Shown: positions 51,566 to 60,615 of the stretch, piece after piece
Layout: every line of letters begins with the position of its first letter
Numbering within the stretch: position 1 is the stretch's first letter
Assembly: GCA_963770545.1 (NCBI GenBank)
Contig: CAVYQF010000026.1
Span: forward strand, 62,001 to 126,000
Direction: 5' to 3'
DNA from: RYN-230 sp963770545
Lineage (GTDB): Bacteria > Actinomycetota > Actinomycetes > Streptosporangiales > Streptosporangiaceae
DNA length: 64,000 bases
Notes under the pieces: model-generated
The model's database searches: none
Told to the model about the DNA's origin: nothing
What the model saw: only the letters and a program-made list of their open reading frames with translations
Made by a program: the position numbers and the translations under genes

Positions 51566-52175
51566 CGGGCTTTCGTATGACGGGCCTTCGCATGAGGCGC
51601 GATCGCGTGAGGGCTGATCGCGCGCGGGGTGATCGCGGGTCGGGCCGCGTCTCGGGACGGAGCAGGCGCAGTGTCAGCCACGCGGTACCCACGCCGACCG
51701 CGACGCCGATGACGGTATCGGCGAATCGCAGGATGGGCTGCCGCCAGGCATCGTGCGGGCTCAGCGCGGCCACGCCCATGATCACCGCCGTGGTGATCGC
51801 GGCCGTGATCGCGTCGCCGGGCCGCCCGATCAGCGTGACGGCCAGGGCGCTGAGCCCGATGAGCGCCGCCATGGCCCAGATGTCGAAAGGCAGGAAGATC
51901 AAGTAGATCAGGCAGAGCACGAAGCTGACGGCGGTGGCCGCCATGCGGGTCACCGCCGCCGTCATGCTGTGCCGGTAACTGTCCCGGAGCACGAAGATGG
52001 TGGCGATCACCGCCCACAGGCCGCCGACCAGCTCGTCCGCCCGGGACAGCAGATAGACGTGGGCCAGCATGCGCGTCGCGAGCCAGTAGGTGACCAGGCA
52101 GGCGCCGGCCAGAATGCCGCAGTCCACGGCGGCGTCCCGGATTTCACCCCGGCTCAGGTGGCGTCCCCATGGCAT
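51549..52175 (-). CDS. FUSC/aromatic-acid-exporter-like membrane protein
   Basis: About 208 residues from ATG 52175, which has GGGAGG 5 nt upstream; longer frames to 52205 and 52244 lack an RBS. Six hydrophobic segments and the motif ELVGGLWAVIATIFVLRDSY resemble the N-terminal membrane half of FUSC-type proteins. Only that half is present, with no soluble domain. The C-terminal basic tail repeats PVIRK, encoded by direct repeats near 51556-51600. Transport substrate unknown. Confidence 0.7.
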   Translation of the reverse strand: MPWGRHLSRGEIRDAAVDCGILAGACLVTYWLATRMLAHVYLLSRADELVGGLWAVIATIFVLRDSYRHSMTAAVTRMAATAVSFVLCLIYLIFLPFDIWAMAALIGLSALAVTLIGRPGDAITAAITTAVIMGVAALSPHDAWRQPILRFADTVIGVAVGVGTAWLTLRLLRPETRPDPRSPRARSALTRSRLMRRPVIRKPVIRKH

Positions 52176-52367
52176 TAGGTCCTCCCGGCCATCGGTAATG
52201 GGCATCACCTTATGCCGGGCCGCCCTCAAGTCAATCACCGTCACCTGAACCCTGAATGAGGCGATTGATGAATATGAGAGCGTATTAATCCGGAACTCAA
52301 CCCGGCCCAGCTGGAGGCCGCATCGCGGTCACGCCTTCACACCAGATTCCTAATGGCGCATCGCGCG

Positions 52368-53279
52368 CTAGGCGCGCCGCGGGAACTGGCCGAAGTCGGG
52401 TGCCCGCTTGCCCTTGAACGCCTCGCGGCCCTCCCGGGCTTCCTCCGTGCCGTAGAACAACAGATTCGTGTCGTGGGCGAGCTGCTGGATGCCTGCGTAA
52501 CCATCCTCCGCCGCGTGGAAGCTGGCCTTCATCAGGCGCAGCGCGAAGGGGGACAGCGCCAGCATCTCGCGGCACCACTGCACCGTCTCGCGTTCCAGGT
52601 CGGCCAGCGGCACCACGGCGTTGACCAGGCCCATCTCGGCGGCCGTGCGGGCATCGTAGCGGCGGCACAGGAACCAGATCTCCTTGGCCTTCTTCATGCC
52701 CACCAGCTGGGCGAGGGAGCTGGCGCCGAAGCCCCCGTCGAACGAGCCGACCCTGGGCCCGACTTGGCCGAAGATCGCGTTGTCAGCAGCGATCGTGAGG
52801 TCGCAGACCACGTGCAGCACGTGGCCGCCGCCGATAGCCCAGCCTGCCACCATGGCCACGATCGGCTTCGGGCAGCGGCGCATCTGCACGTGCAGGTCGG
52901 TGACGTGGAAGCGCCCGGTGGCGTTCTCGTCCGTCTTGTACCCGCTGTCCCCGCGTACCCGCTGGTCCCCTCCGGAGCAGAACGCCCTGCCACCCTCGCC
53001 GGTGAGAATGATGACGCCGACCGACTCGTCCTCGCGGGCCACCGTGAGGGCGGCGGACATCTCGATCAGGGTCTGCGGGCGGAAGGCGTTATGCACCTCG
53101 GGCCTGCAGATCGTGATCTTGGCGATGCCGTCGTCGGTGGTCTCGTAGCGGATGTCGGAGTACTCGCCCGACGCGTGCCAGGTGAGGCCGGCGCCCTGGG
53201 CGTCGCGGCCCGTGCTAGGAGTACCCGTGGCGGGGGTGCCCGTGGTGGGAGTATCAGTCGTGTCAGTCATGGGGCTCAT
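52368..53279 (-). CDS. menB: 1,4-dihydroxy-2-naphthoyl-CoA synthase
   Basis: 303 residues; ATG 53279 or 53270. After a Thr/Pro-rich N-terminal leader made of short repeats (TGTP), the crotonase core carries MenB-specific sequences: IVAMVAGWAIGGGHVLHVVC, FGQVGPRVGSFDGGFGASSL and the C-terminal GREAFKGKRAPDFGQFPRR. It closes the second ring of menaquinone from succinylbenzoyl-CoA. No other men gene is adjacent in the window. The gene ends 192 bp from the FUSC-like gene. Confidence 0.92.
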   Translation of the reverse strand: MSPMTDTTDTPTTGTPATGTPSTGRDAQGAGLTWHASGEYSDIRYETTDDGIAKITICRPEVHNAFRPQTLIEMSAALTVAREDESVGVIILTGEGGRAFCSGGDQRVRGDSGYKTDENATGRFHVTDLHVQMRRCPKPIVAMVAGWAIGGGHVLHVVCDLTIAADNAIFGQVGPRVGSFDGGFGASSLAQLVGMKKAKEIWFLCRRYDARTAAEMGLVNAVVPLADLERETVQWCREMLALSPFALRLMKASFHAAEDGYAGIQQLAHDTNLLFYGTEEAREGREAFKGKRAPDFGQFPRRA

Positions 53280-53615
53280 TCTTCACTGCCGCGCCGGACG
53301 GCTGGCGACGGCCCGGCGGTGGACGGCCGGCAGTGGCCTGCCTGTGACCATCCTGGCGGCTGGCCCGGATACGGTTCCCTTGCGGAGCGCAGATCCCGCC
53401 AGGCCCGTCTGCCTATCTATTAACAATAACTTTCTTTAACCTCACCGCTTTCATCGGGTTGACCATGTCCCGTTCCCTGATTCGGGAAACTTGCGGCGCA
53501 CTTACCCTCCGTATCCTCAGCACGCTGGCCTGTCCCATCTGCGTAGTCGGCCGTATCCGGACAGGCACGAGCGCGGGTATGGTCTGGGGAAGGGCAAGGA
53601 GAAAGGTGACCTTGT
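53280..53615. other. Intergenic region upstream of CvnA-like kinase and menB
   Basis: About 336 bp between divergent menB and the kinase. It contains an AT-rich patch (about 53415-53442, CTATCTATTAACAATAAC) and, nearer the kinase, TATGGT at 53578-53583 as a possible -10 box, followed by AAGGAGAAAGG. No gene is convincing. Confidence 0.4.
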
Positions 53616-55814
53616 TTGTACTCATGGCTGAAGAGGCCCGGGAAATGGCTCGCGGCCCCGAAAGCGGTACGGAACTGGCGGGTGACCCGCCGGCTGATCA
53701 TCCTGGTGGCCATCCCGACGGTGCTGGGCCTGGCGCTCGCCGGGCTGCGAGTCACTGACGTGGCACGAAGCGCGGGGGCCTACGGCCAGGTCGGCCGGCT
53801 CGCGGTACTCGGCCAGCAGGTCACCGGCTTAGCGCAGGCCCTGGAGGACGAGCGGGCCGACTCGGCCACCTACATCGCGGACGGGCGCCCGGCCGCAGGC
53901 CTCCCGGCCCTGCACCGGCAGTACGTGATCACCGATGAGCGGGCGGCCACGGTACGCCGGCAGATTCGCCAGCTCGGCTCCGGATACCCAGCCCAGACAC
54001 AGGCCAGCGCGGCGTCCGTGCTGGCCAGCATCGCCGAGGTGCCCGGCCTGCGCCATCGCGCGGAGGGCCAGGCGGATGCCCTGACCGTGATCAGCGGCTA
54101 TTCCACCGCGACAGCGGGCCTGCTCACCGTCGATGACAGCATCGCCGACCTGAGCGGCAACTCCGGACTCATTAATAGCGTGCGTGCGCTCAGTGCGCTG
54201 TCCCAGATGAAGGACTACGCCTCGCAACAGGAGGCCATCCTCGGCGTGGCCCTGGCCCAGGGCCACTTCGGGCCGGGGGGCCTGATGGCGCTGGCCCTCG
54301 CGCAGGACCAGCAGGCCAGTGAGGTCGTAGCATTCCGCAGTTCGGCCACCCCCGAAGAGACCTGGGCCCTGACCGGCACCCTGGCCAGCTCGGTGCCGAG
54401 GCAGGCCCGGGCGCTGGAGCAGCGCGCCATCGTGACGGGCCCGGGCTCGCTGGCCCTGGGTGACCACGCCGGGCAGCAGTGGCAGGCCGGGATGTCGTAC
54501 ACGGTTCGCTGGATGCGTCACGCCGAGCAGCAGCTGACCGGGTCGATCTTGTCCTACGCCCAGGCCCTGCAGCGCGGTGCGGTGCGGTCCGCGATCATCA
54601 CCGCCGGCGCGGTCCTGGTCGCCCTCGCCCTGATCTTCCTGGTCACCCTGATGATCGCCCGGTCCATCGTGCGGCCGCTCCGGCGCATCGAGGCCGCTGC
54701 CCTGGATGTCGCCGGGGTGGGCCTTCCTGCGGAGGTTGGGGCGCTGGGTGTGGCCGGGTACCCGAGGCACCATCTCCCCGCGCCACCGATGGACGTCCAG
54801 TCCAGCGATGAGATCGGCCAGGTGGCCCGGGCCTTCGACCGGGTGCACCGGGAAGCGCTGCGGCTGGCGGGCGAGCAGGCCCGGCTGCGCGCCAGCGTCA
54901 GCGCCGTGTCCACCAGTTTCCTGCGGCGCAGCCATTCTCTGCTGGATCGGTTGCTGCGGCTTATCGACAGCTCGGAACTGACGGAAGACGACCCGGAACG
55001 GCTGGCCAGCCTGTTCCAGATGGATCATCTGGCTACCCGGATGCGGCGCAACACAGACAGCGCCCTCGCCATCGCGGGCCACGGCACGCCAGATCACCCG
55101 GCTGAGCCGGCCACCCTGGTGGACGTGGTGCGGGCGGCGGCGTCGGAGGTAGAGCAGTACGACCGGGTAGCCCTGGACGTGCAGCAGGGCGTCTCGGTGA
55201 GCGGGAGCTCCGCGGCCGACACCGTGCACCTGCTCGCCGAGTTGCTGGAGAACGCCACCACGTTCTCGCCCCGGACCACCCAGGTCATCGTGGCCGGCCG
55301 CACAGCGCGTGACGGCGGCTCACTCATCAGCATCACCGACGCGGGTACCGGGATCGCCGGGGAGCAGCTGGGCCAGCTCAACTGGCAGCTGGCCCACCCG
55401 CGCCTTCCGGACACGACCGTCGGCCAGCGGATGGGCTTCTTCGCGGTCGCGCACCTGGCGGCCCGGCACGGCATCACGGTGACGCTGAGCACGCCGCCGG
55501 ATGGCGGTACCAGCGCCGAGGTCCACCTGCCTGCCGCGCTGATCTCGCCGGAAGTAAGACCCCCCGCCTGGATGGGGCCGCCGGCCGAGGTCTTCCGGTC
55601 CGGGAACGGCGGGCGGGCCGGATCGCCCGCCGCGGCCGGTGATCCGCTGGGCACTGTCCCGCGGTTCGCCGCGGGACCAGAGCCCGCCCCGGAGCCCGCG
55701 CCCCAGTCCGCCCCGGAGCCTGTCCCACAGGCCGCCCCGGAGCCCGCCCGAGAGCCGGCCAGGGAGTCCGCCCGGGAGCAGGAGCCGGAGCGTCTCTCGT
55801 CGCGAGATCACTAG
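53616..55814 (+). CDS. CvnA-like sensor histidine kinase (nitrate/nitrite-sensing-type domain)
   Basis: About 732 residues from a TTG at 53616, with AAGGAGAAAGG upstream. A first membrane helix (RRLIILVAIPTVLGLALAGL, about 26-45) and a second (about 325-345, AIITAGAVLVALALIFLVTL) flank an extracellular all-helical NIT-like sensor. HAMP follows, then a kinase-like region without a classical H-box (RSHSLLDRLLRLIDSSE) and a HATPase (LLENATTFSPRT, ITDAGTGI, RMGFFAVAHLAARHGI). The C-terminus is a Pro-Glu-Ala repeat. In actinobacteria such kinases (CvnA) start conservons with roadblock, DUF742 and GTPase genes; none follow here. Confidence 0.85.
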   Translation: MYSWLKRPGKWLAAPKAVRNWRVTRRLIILVAIPTVLGLALAGLRVTDVARSAGAYGQVGRLAVLGQQVTGLAQALEDERADSATYIADGRPAAGLPALHRQYVITDERAATVRRQIRQLGSGYPAQTQASAASVLASIAEVPGLRHRAEGQADALTVISGYSTATAGLLTVDDSIADLSGNSGLINSVRALSALSQMKDYASQQEAILGVALAQGHFGPGGLMALALAQDQQASEVVAFRSSATPEETWALTGTLASSVPRQARALEQRAIVTGPGSLALGDHAGQQWQAGMSYTVRWMRHAEQQLTGSILSYAQALQRGAVRSAIITAGAVLVALALIFLVTLMIARSIVRPLRRIEAAALDVAGVGLPAEVGALGVAGYPRHHLPAPPMDVQSSDEIGQVARAFDRVHREALRLAGEQARLRASVSAVSTSFLRRSHSLLDRLLRLIDSSELTEDDPERLASLFQMDHLATRMRRNTDSALAIAGHGTPDHPAEPATLVDVVRAAASEVEQYDRVALDVQQGVSVSGSSAADTVHLLAELLENATTFSPRTTQVIVAGRTARDGGSLISITDAGTGIAGEQLGQLNWQLAHPRLPDTTVGQRMGFFAVAHLAARHGITVTLSTPPDGGTSAEVHLPAALISPEVRPPAWMGPPAEVFRSGNGGRAGSPAAAGDPLGTVPRFAAGPEPAPEPAPQSAPEPVPQAAPEPAREPARESAREQEPERLSSRDH

Positions 55815-55856
55815 GGGCTGGTCTCGGCGGCCGCGTTGATCTTGACTGGCCGTCGG

Positions 55857-56150
55857 CTACGGCCCGTGGCTGGTGTTCGTCACCGTGTGCCGGACCCGGG
55901 TCGCGCCGTCCGGGAGGGCTTCGGCCTCGGTCACCAGGCGCAGGCCGGCTTCGGCGCGCGGCGGCCGCGGTCCGGCCGGCCGCCGGGTCACCGGGTCACC
56001 GGGCTGGGCCCGGATAAGTAGCCCCACCTCGCCGCGGTCGTCGCGGCTGGCTGGACGGTGGTTACCTGCTGGCGCTGGACGGGACTCCTGGGCAGACTGG
56101 GGCTGCACGCCCTGTCGGCTCCACGTCTGTCCGGGGAGATTCAGGTCCAT
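55857..56150 (-). pseudogene. Possible alpha-galactosidase (GH36-like) fragment
   Basis: On the minus strand the last 30 codons read GLRLVTEAEALPDGATRVRH then TVTNTS before a stop, resembling the edge strand pattern of the N-terminal beta domain of GH36 glycosidases. Nothing recognisable surrounds it, and the 334-bp gap between the kinase and the amine oxidase holds no intact gene. It is a weak call that could be chance. Confidence 0.3.
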
Positions 56151-57801
56151 GAGATCATCACCCGCGACGCGAGCGCTCCGGGAGGCGCAGTCGGTCGCTG
56201 CCTACGCCCGCCGGACCGGATGTGACCTCGACGAGGCCGCGGGGGCCCTGGCCACGGGCGGTGGAGTGTCCCGGCGGAACGTGCTGCGCGGCGCCGCCGC
56301 CGCGGCCTTCGCCGCGGCCGTTCCCGTGGGGGCTGCGGGGCTGCGGCCCGCTGCGGCCGCGGCCGGGCGGGATCCGAAGGTGGTCATCATCGGCGCGGGC
56401 ATCGCCGGGCTGGGCTGCGCCTTCCGGCTGTGGAGGTCGCACGGCATCGCCAGCGAGGTCTATGAGTACAACCCGGCCCGGCCAGGCGGGCGCATTCAGA
56501 CACTCCGCGGATTCTTCGACGGCGCGCAGTACTCGGAGGAGCACGGCGAGTTCGTCTCCAGTGAGCACATGGCCATGCGGCGGCTGGCCGCCCGGCTGGA
56601 CCTCACCCTGGACAACGTCAACGCCTATCCGCCGCACACCCGCCCGGACCAGTACCGGTTCCGGTTCGGCGGACGGTTCTGGCCCCAGGCCGTGCTCAAC
56701 CGGAAGTGGCACGAGTGGGGGTTCCGGCTGTTCCACGACGCCGCCTTCCGCAAGGCGCCCTGGCCCACCCGGTATGACACGCACACCGCCTGGGCGCTGC
56801 GGTGGGACCACACCCCCGCGGCAGAGTGGATCGAGCAGTACATCCCGGGCGGCCTGCGCGGCGACTTCGGCCGGCTGTGCGTGGCCGTACTCCTCGATGA
56901 GTACGGCGGCCCCGTCGCCGAGCAGTCCGCGCTCAACCTCATCTACCTGCTTGGCTACTACGACAGCGCGCCCAGCGGCGCCCAGCCACGGTCCAGCCCG
57001 CAGCTGTCCGGCACGGACGAGAAGTGGCATCTCCGCGGGGGGAATGACCAGTTCATCTCCAGGCTCATCGCCAGGCTTCCGGCCGGGACCATCCACCTCG
57101 GAGAGCGCCTGGAGGCGGTGCGCAGCCGCGGCCATGGCCGGTACACGTGCACGTTTGCCTGCGGCGGGGGCACCCGGGATGTGACCGCCGATCATGTCGT
57201 GCTCGCCTTGCCGTTCACCAAGCTGCGTGAGGTGGACCTGCGCGGGCTCGGGCTGCCGCCGCGCCAGCGCCGGGCCATCCGCGAGGAACCACTCGGCTCG
57301 AACTCGAAGATCGCGATGCAGTTCTCCCGGCGCGTGTGGAACACGGAGCACTGGACCGGGAACATCTACACCGACGGCATCGTGCAGGGCGGCTGGGAGG
57401 CCACGATCGACCAGGCGGGGCCCGCGGGGATACTGATCGCCCTGCCGGGCGGGGAGGCTGGCGCGGATATCGGCCCCCGCTACGGCCTCACCAGCTATGA
57501 AGGGCCCGCGCCGAAGGCCATGGCCCGAGACTTCCTGGCCGGGTTCGACGAGAATTTCCCCGGCGCCCGGGACGCGTACAACGGCAAGGCCTATTACGCC
57601 TGGTCCTCCGGTGATCCGCACATCGGCGGCGCGTACTCCTACCTGAAGACCGGCCAGTACACGGGATTCAACGGCATCCAGGGACGGCGGCACGGGAACC
57701 TGCACTTCGCCGGCGAGCACACCTCGGTGAACTTCCAGGGCTTCATGGAAGGGGCGCTGCGCAGCGGCTACCGCTGCGCCGCCGAGGTGACCGGCCGCTG
57801 A
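56149..57801 (+). CDS. Flavin-containing amine oxidase with Tat signal
   Basis: About 550 residues from ATG 56149. A twin-arginine signal (SRRNVLRGAAAAAFAAAVPV, about 43-62) predicts export of a folded flavoprotein. The FAD-binding motif is VVIIGAGIAGLGCAFRL (about 82-98), with substrate-side GGRIQTLRGFF and the C-terminal FAGEHTSVNFQGFMEGALRS of the monoamine oxidase family. It oxidises an amine or amino acid to imine with O2, giving H2O2. No partner gene is adjacent. The upstream 330 bp are non-coding. Confidence 0.9.
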   Translation: MRSSPATRALREAQSVAAYARRTGCDLDEAAGALATGGGVSRRNVLRGAAAAAFAAAVPVGAAGLRPAAAAAGRDPKVVIIGAGIAGLGCAFRLWRSHGIASEVYEYNPARPGGRIQTLRGFFDGAQYSEEHGEFVSSEHMAMRRLAARLDLTLDNVNAYPPHTRPDQYRFRFGGRFWPQAVLNRKWHEWGFRLFHDAAFRKAPWPTRYDTHTAWALRWDHTPAAEWIEQYIPGGLRGDFGRLCVAVLLDEYGGPVAEQSALNLIYLLGYYDSAPSGAQPRSSPQLSGTDEKWHLRGGNDQFISRLIARLPAGTIHLGERLEAVRSRGHGRYTCTFACGGGTRDVTADHVVLALPFTKLREVDLRGLGLPPRQRRAIREEPLGSNSKIAMQFSRRVWNTEHWTGNIYTDGIVQGGWEATIDQAGPAGILIALPGGEAGADIGPRYGLTSYEGPAPKAMARDFLAGFDENFPGARDAYNGKAYYAWSSGDPHIGGAYSYLKTGQYTGFNGIQGRRHGNLHFAGEHTSVNFQGFMEGALRSGYRCAAEVTGR

Positions 57802-57813
57802 GCGAACGCGGCG

Positions 57814-59016
57814 CTAGCGGGGGTCCATCGCGGCGCAGACGGCGAGCAGTTCGGCCTGCCGCAGGGCGGCGAGCACCCGGGGATGCGCCCTGAGGCTCAG
57901 CTGCTCAGTGGCGGTGACGCTGACCGAATCGGCGCCGGTGCGGCTGGCCGCGGCGAGCTGGGTGTAGCCAGGCAGGTTCCCGGTGTGCCCGTACATGGGG
58001 CCGCACCGGGTGCGGTAGCGGAAGATGCCCAGCCCGGCCGCGTTCGTGCCCGGTCCGGCGGGCTGCGAGCTGCCCGGCAGGAACTGCAGCTGGGCCGCCC
58101 GGGTGGAGCGGGAGAAGAACCGGGGCGCGAGGTAGGCGCGGATGAAGCGGTTCGTCTCGGCCGGAGTGGAGACGATGCCGCCGGCCGCCCACGCGGCCGA
58201 CGCGGAGAACGCCTCGCTGACGTCCTCGGCCGGGTGGCCTGGCCGCAGCACGTATCCGTGCAGGTAGGGACGAGGCAGCCGGGATCCGGCCGGCAGGCTG
58301 GTCTGGCCGAGCCCGGCTGGCCGGTACACCAGGGCCCGGAGCAGGGCCCGGTAGCTCCGGCCCGCCGCCGCGCGGGCCATGAGGGCGATGACCGTGTTGT
58401 CGGAGTTGTCGTACTCGTAGCGGCGGCCCGGCCGGAACTGCAGCGGCCGGTGCCAGACGTAGCGCATCAGCCGGCCCGGCGGGATGATCCGATGCGGGGC
58501 CCGCTGCAGCTGGCGGGCCAGCACCTGGCTGCCGGTGTAGTCGGGCAGGCCGCTGCGGTGCTGCAGCATTTCGCGGAGCGTGACCCGGTGCCAGGCCCGG
58601 GGAAGCCCGGGCAGCCACCGCCCGATCGTGTCGCTGAGCCGGAGCTTCCCCAGGCTGACCAGGCTGAGCGCGACCGCCCCGTTCAGGGCCTTGGAAAAGC
58701 TGGCCAGCCGCTCGTGGTCCGTCGGGGACAGGTGCCGGGGATGGGCCAGGCTGGCCGTCCCGGCCTGATAGACCGTGCGGCCCCGGCCATGCTGGACGAT
58801 CACGATGACGCCGGGCGGCCCGGACGCCATGGCCACCAGCCTGTCCAGGGCCCGCTGCAGCGGCGCTCGCGCCGCGGCCGGCCCCGCGTCCAGGCGCGCG
58901 GCCGCCGCCGGGGCGGGCCTGGCCGTCGTGGCAGGCGCGGCCGCCATGGTGGCCGCCAGGAGGCCGCTCATGCTCGCCGTAGCCGTCATGGTGATTACAC
59001 AACGTCCCCAATGCAT
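57814..59016 (-). CDS. Serine hydrolase (beta-lactamase / D-alanyl-D-alanine carboxypeptidase family)
   Basis: About 400 residues from ATG 59016, giving a signal-peptide-like N-terminus (VITMTATASMSGLLAATMAA). The active-site SxxK is LASFSKALNGA, with YDNSDN as the YxN element and YGHTGNLPGY as the HTG element. It is an extracytoplasmic penicillin-binding-type serine hydrolase such as a carboxypeptidase or esterase; its substrate is unknown. No RBS is evident. It is divergent from the ABM-like gene, with a perfect palindrome between them. Confidence 0.85.
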   Translation of the reverse strand: MHWGRCVITMTATASMSGLLAATMAAAPATTARPAPAAAARLDAGPAAARAPLQRALDRLVAMASGPPGVIVIVQHGRGRTVYQAGTASLAHPRHLSPTDHERLASFSKALNGAVALSLVSLGKLRLSDTIGRWLPGLPRAWHRVTLREMLQHRSGLPDYTGSQVLARQLQRAPHRIIPPGRLMRYVWHRPLQFRPGRRYEYDNSDNTVIALMARAAAGRSYRALLRALVYRPAGLGQTSLPAGSRLPRPYLHGYVLRPGHPAEDVSEAFSASAAWAAGGIVSTPAETNRFIRAYLAPRFFSRSTRAAQLQFLPGSSQPAGPGTNAAGLGIFRYRTRCGPMYGHTGNLPGYTQLAAASRTGADSVSVTATEQLSLRAHPRVLAALRQAELLAVCAAMDPR

Positions 59017-59087
59017 GAACCGATGGTAATCACCGGCCGTGCGCTCCCGGGCATACGGCCGGCTCCTCTGACCTGGGCGAGCAGAGT

Positions 59088-59103
59088 TCCCAGAATTCTG
59101 GGA
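59088..59103. promoter_or_regulatory. Perfect 16-bp palindrome TCCCAGAATTCTGGGA
   Basis: It lies in the divergent region between the serine hydrolase (start 59016) and the ABM-like gene (start 59156), 53 bp before the latter, and looks like an operator. Confidence 0.55.
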
Positions 59104-59155
59104 GGGCAATCCGACCCGTGACCGGTGACGCTTACGGCGAGGAAAGGAGCCAAAC

Positions 59156-59446
59156 ATGTTCGCACGAACGACGACATGGTCAGGATCACCCGAGGTCCTG
59201 CAGAAGTGGGCGGACCACGCGGTCAACCAGGTCATGGGCTTCGTCAAAGGCCTGCCCGGCCACGCGGGCGTGGTGTTCCTGATCGACCGCGACAGCGGCA
59301 CCGCGCTGACCCTGACCCTGTGGGACACCGGAGAGCACGCCAGCGCCACCGATCAGTTCGCCGAGCAGAGCCGAGCCGCGACGGTGGCCGCGACCGGTGC
59401 GGAACTGGTCGCGCGCGGCAGCTACGAGGTCGTGGCCAGCAGCTAG
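59156..59446 (+). CDS. Small ABM-like (dimeric alpha/beta barrel) protein
   Basis: 96 residues, ATG 59156 with AGGAAAGGA upstream. The beta-alpha-beta pattern (FARTTTWSGSPEVLQKWADH, GHAGVVFLIDRDSGTALTLT, LWDTGEHASATDQFAEQSR) fits the antibiotic-biosynthesis monooxygenase or related ferredoxin-like dimeric fold. Such proteins bind or oxidise quinones and other small molecules; no active-site residue can be assigned. A LuxR regulator follows 20 bp downstream on the same strand, so the two are probably co-transcribed. Confidence 0.75.
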   Translation: MFARTTTWSGSPEVLQKWADHAVNQVMGFVKGLPGHAGVVFLIDRDSGTALTLTLWDTGEHASATDQFAEQSRAATVAATGAELVARGSYEVVASS

Positions 59447-59466
59447 ACTCAGGTAAAGGGGAGGCA

Positions 59467-60615
59467 ATGCTCACTGGCCCGGCGCTCGACAATCTCGCCG
59501 CCGCAGTCGCCCGCGCCTGCCGGTCGGGTCTGGATCCTGACACTCTGCGGGCCGCCGTCCTGCCGCGGCTGCGGAAGGTCGTGCCGGTCGATGCGCTCTG
59601 GTGGGCTGCCGCGGACCCGGCCACCCTCCTGTTCACCCGGTCCTACCGCGAGGAACTGCCGGAGGAATCCGGGCCTTATTTCGTCGAGAACGAGTTCCTG
59701 CACGATGACGTCAACAAGTGGACCGAGCTGGCCCGGGATGCCTCGGGAGTGCGGACCCTCATGCAGGCGACCGACGGCCGCCCAGCGAGGAGTGACCGTT
59801 ACCGGGACATTTTCGCGCCGCTCGGCCTGCAGGACGAGCTCCGTGCGGTCCTGCGGATACGGGGCGTCTGCTGGGGCTACATCTGCCTGCACCGCGAAGC
59901 GGCCCAGGCGGAGTTTTCCGCCGAGGAGGTGCGGTTCGTCCGGCGGCTGGCCCCGCACATCGCTGAGGGAGTCCGCATGGGCCTGCTGCGGCAAGCCTGT
60001 GAGCTGGAAGCGCCCGCGGACGGTCCCGGACTGGTCCTGCTCGCCGCCGACGGGGCAGTCGCCGGGATGAACCCGGCCGCGGAACGGTGGCTCGAGGAAC
60101 TGGGCGGCCGCCCGGACGGGTCGGATCTGCCCATCGAGATCGCGGTGCTGGCCACCAGGCTCCGTCATCTGGAAGATCGCGAAGCCGGGCTGCCCCGGCT
60201 GAGGGTCCGGATGAGAAGCGGCCGGTGGGCTGCGCTGCACGCCTCCTGGCTGACCTCCCAGGCCGAGGAGACGGTGGCGGTCATCATCGAGGACGCGGCG
60301 CCCGCCGAGGTAGCACCGATGATCATGACCGCCTACGGGCTTACCGACCGGGAGAGAACGATCACTGCGCTGGTGTGCCAGGGGCTGCCCACCCGGCAGA
60401 TCGCCGGCCAGCTGCACCTGACCGCGGACACTGTCCAGGACCACCTAAAGTCAGTGTTCGACAAGACGGGGGTGCGCAGCCGCGGCGCGCTGACCGCCGC
60501 GATCCTTCAGCGCGACTACCTGCCCCGCGCGCTCGCCGGTGACCCGCTCACCAAGTCGGGCGCCTTCAGCCCGGGTCAGGCGGCGCTGCGCCAGGCGTCG
60601 GCCAGCGCCACATAG
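59467..60615 (+). CDS. LuxR-family regulator with GAF-like domain
   Basis: About 382 residues from ATG 59467. The N-terminal two thirds resemble a GAF-type sensor (WWAAADPATLLFTRSYREEL, GVCWGYICLHREAAQAEFSA). The C-terminal helix-turn-helix is YGLTDRERTITALVCQGLPT then DTVQDHLKSVFDKTGVRSRG. It probably senses a small ligand and controls the ABM-like gene 20 bp upstream; the palindrome at 59088 is a candidate site. It ends convergent with the LLM gene, overlapping 40 bp. Confidence 0.88.
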   Translation: MLTGPALDNLAAAVARACRSGLDPDTLRAAVLPRLRKVVPVDALWWAAADPATLLFTRSYREELPEESGPYFVENEFLHDDVNKWTELARDASGVRTLMQATDGRPARSDRYRDIFAPLGLQDELRAVLRIRGVCWGYICLHREAAQAEFSAEEVRFVRRLAPHIAEGVRMGLLRQACELEAPADGPGLVLLAADGAVAGMNPAAERWLEELGGRPDGSDLPIEIAVLATRLRHLEDREAGLPRLRVRMRSGRWAALHASWLTSQAEETVAVIIEDAAPAEVAPMIMTAYGLTDRERTITALVCQGLPTRQIAGQLHLTADTVQDHLKSVFDKTGVRSRGALTAAILQRDYLPRALAGDPLTKSGAFSPGQAALRQASASAT

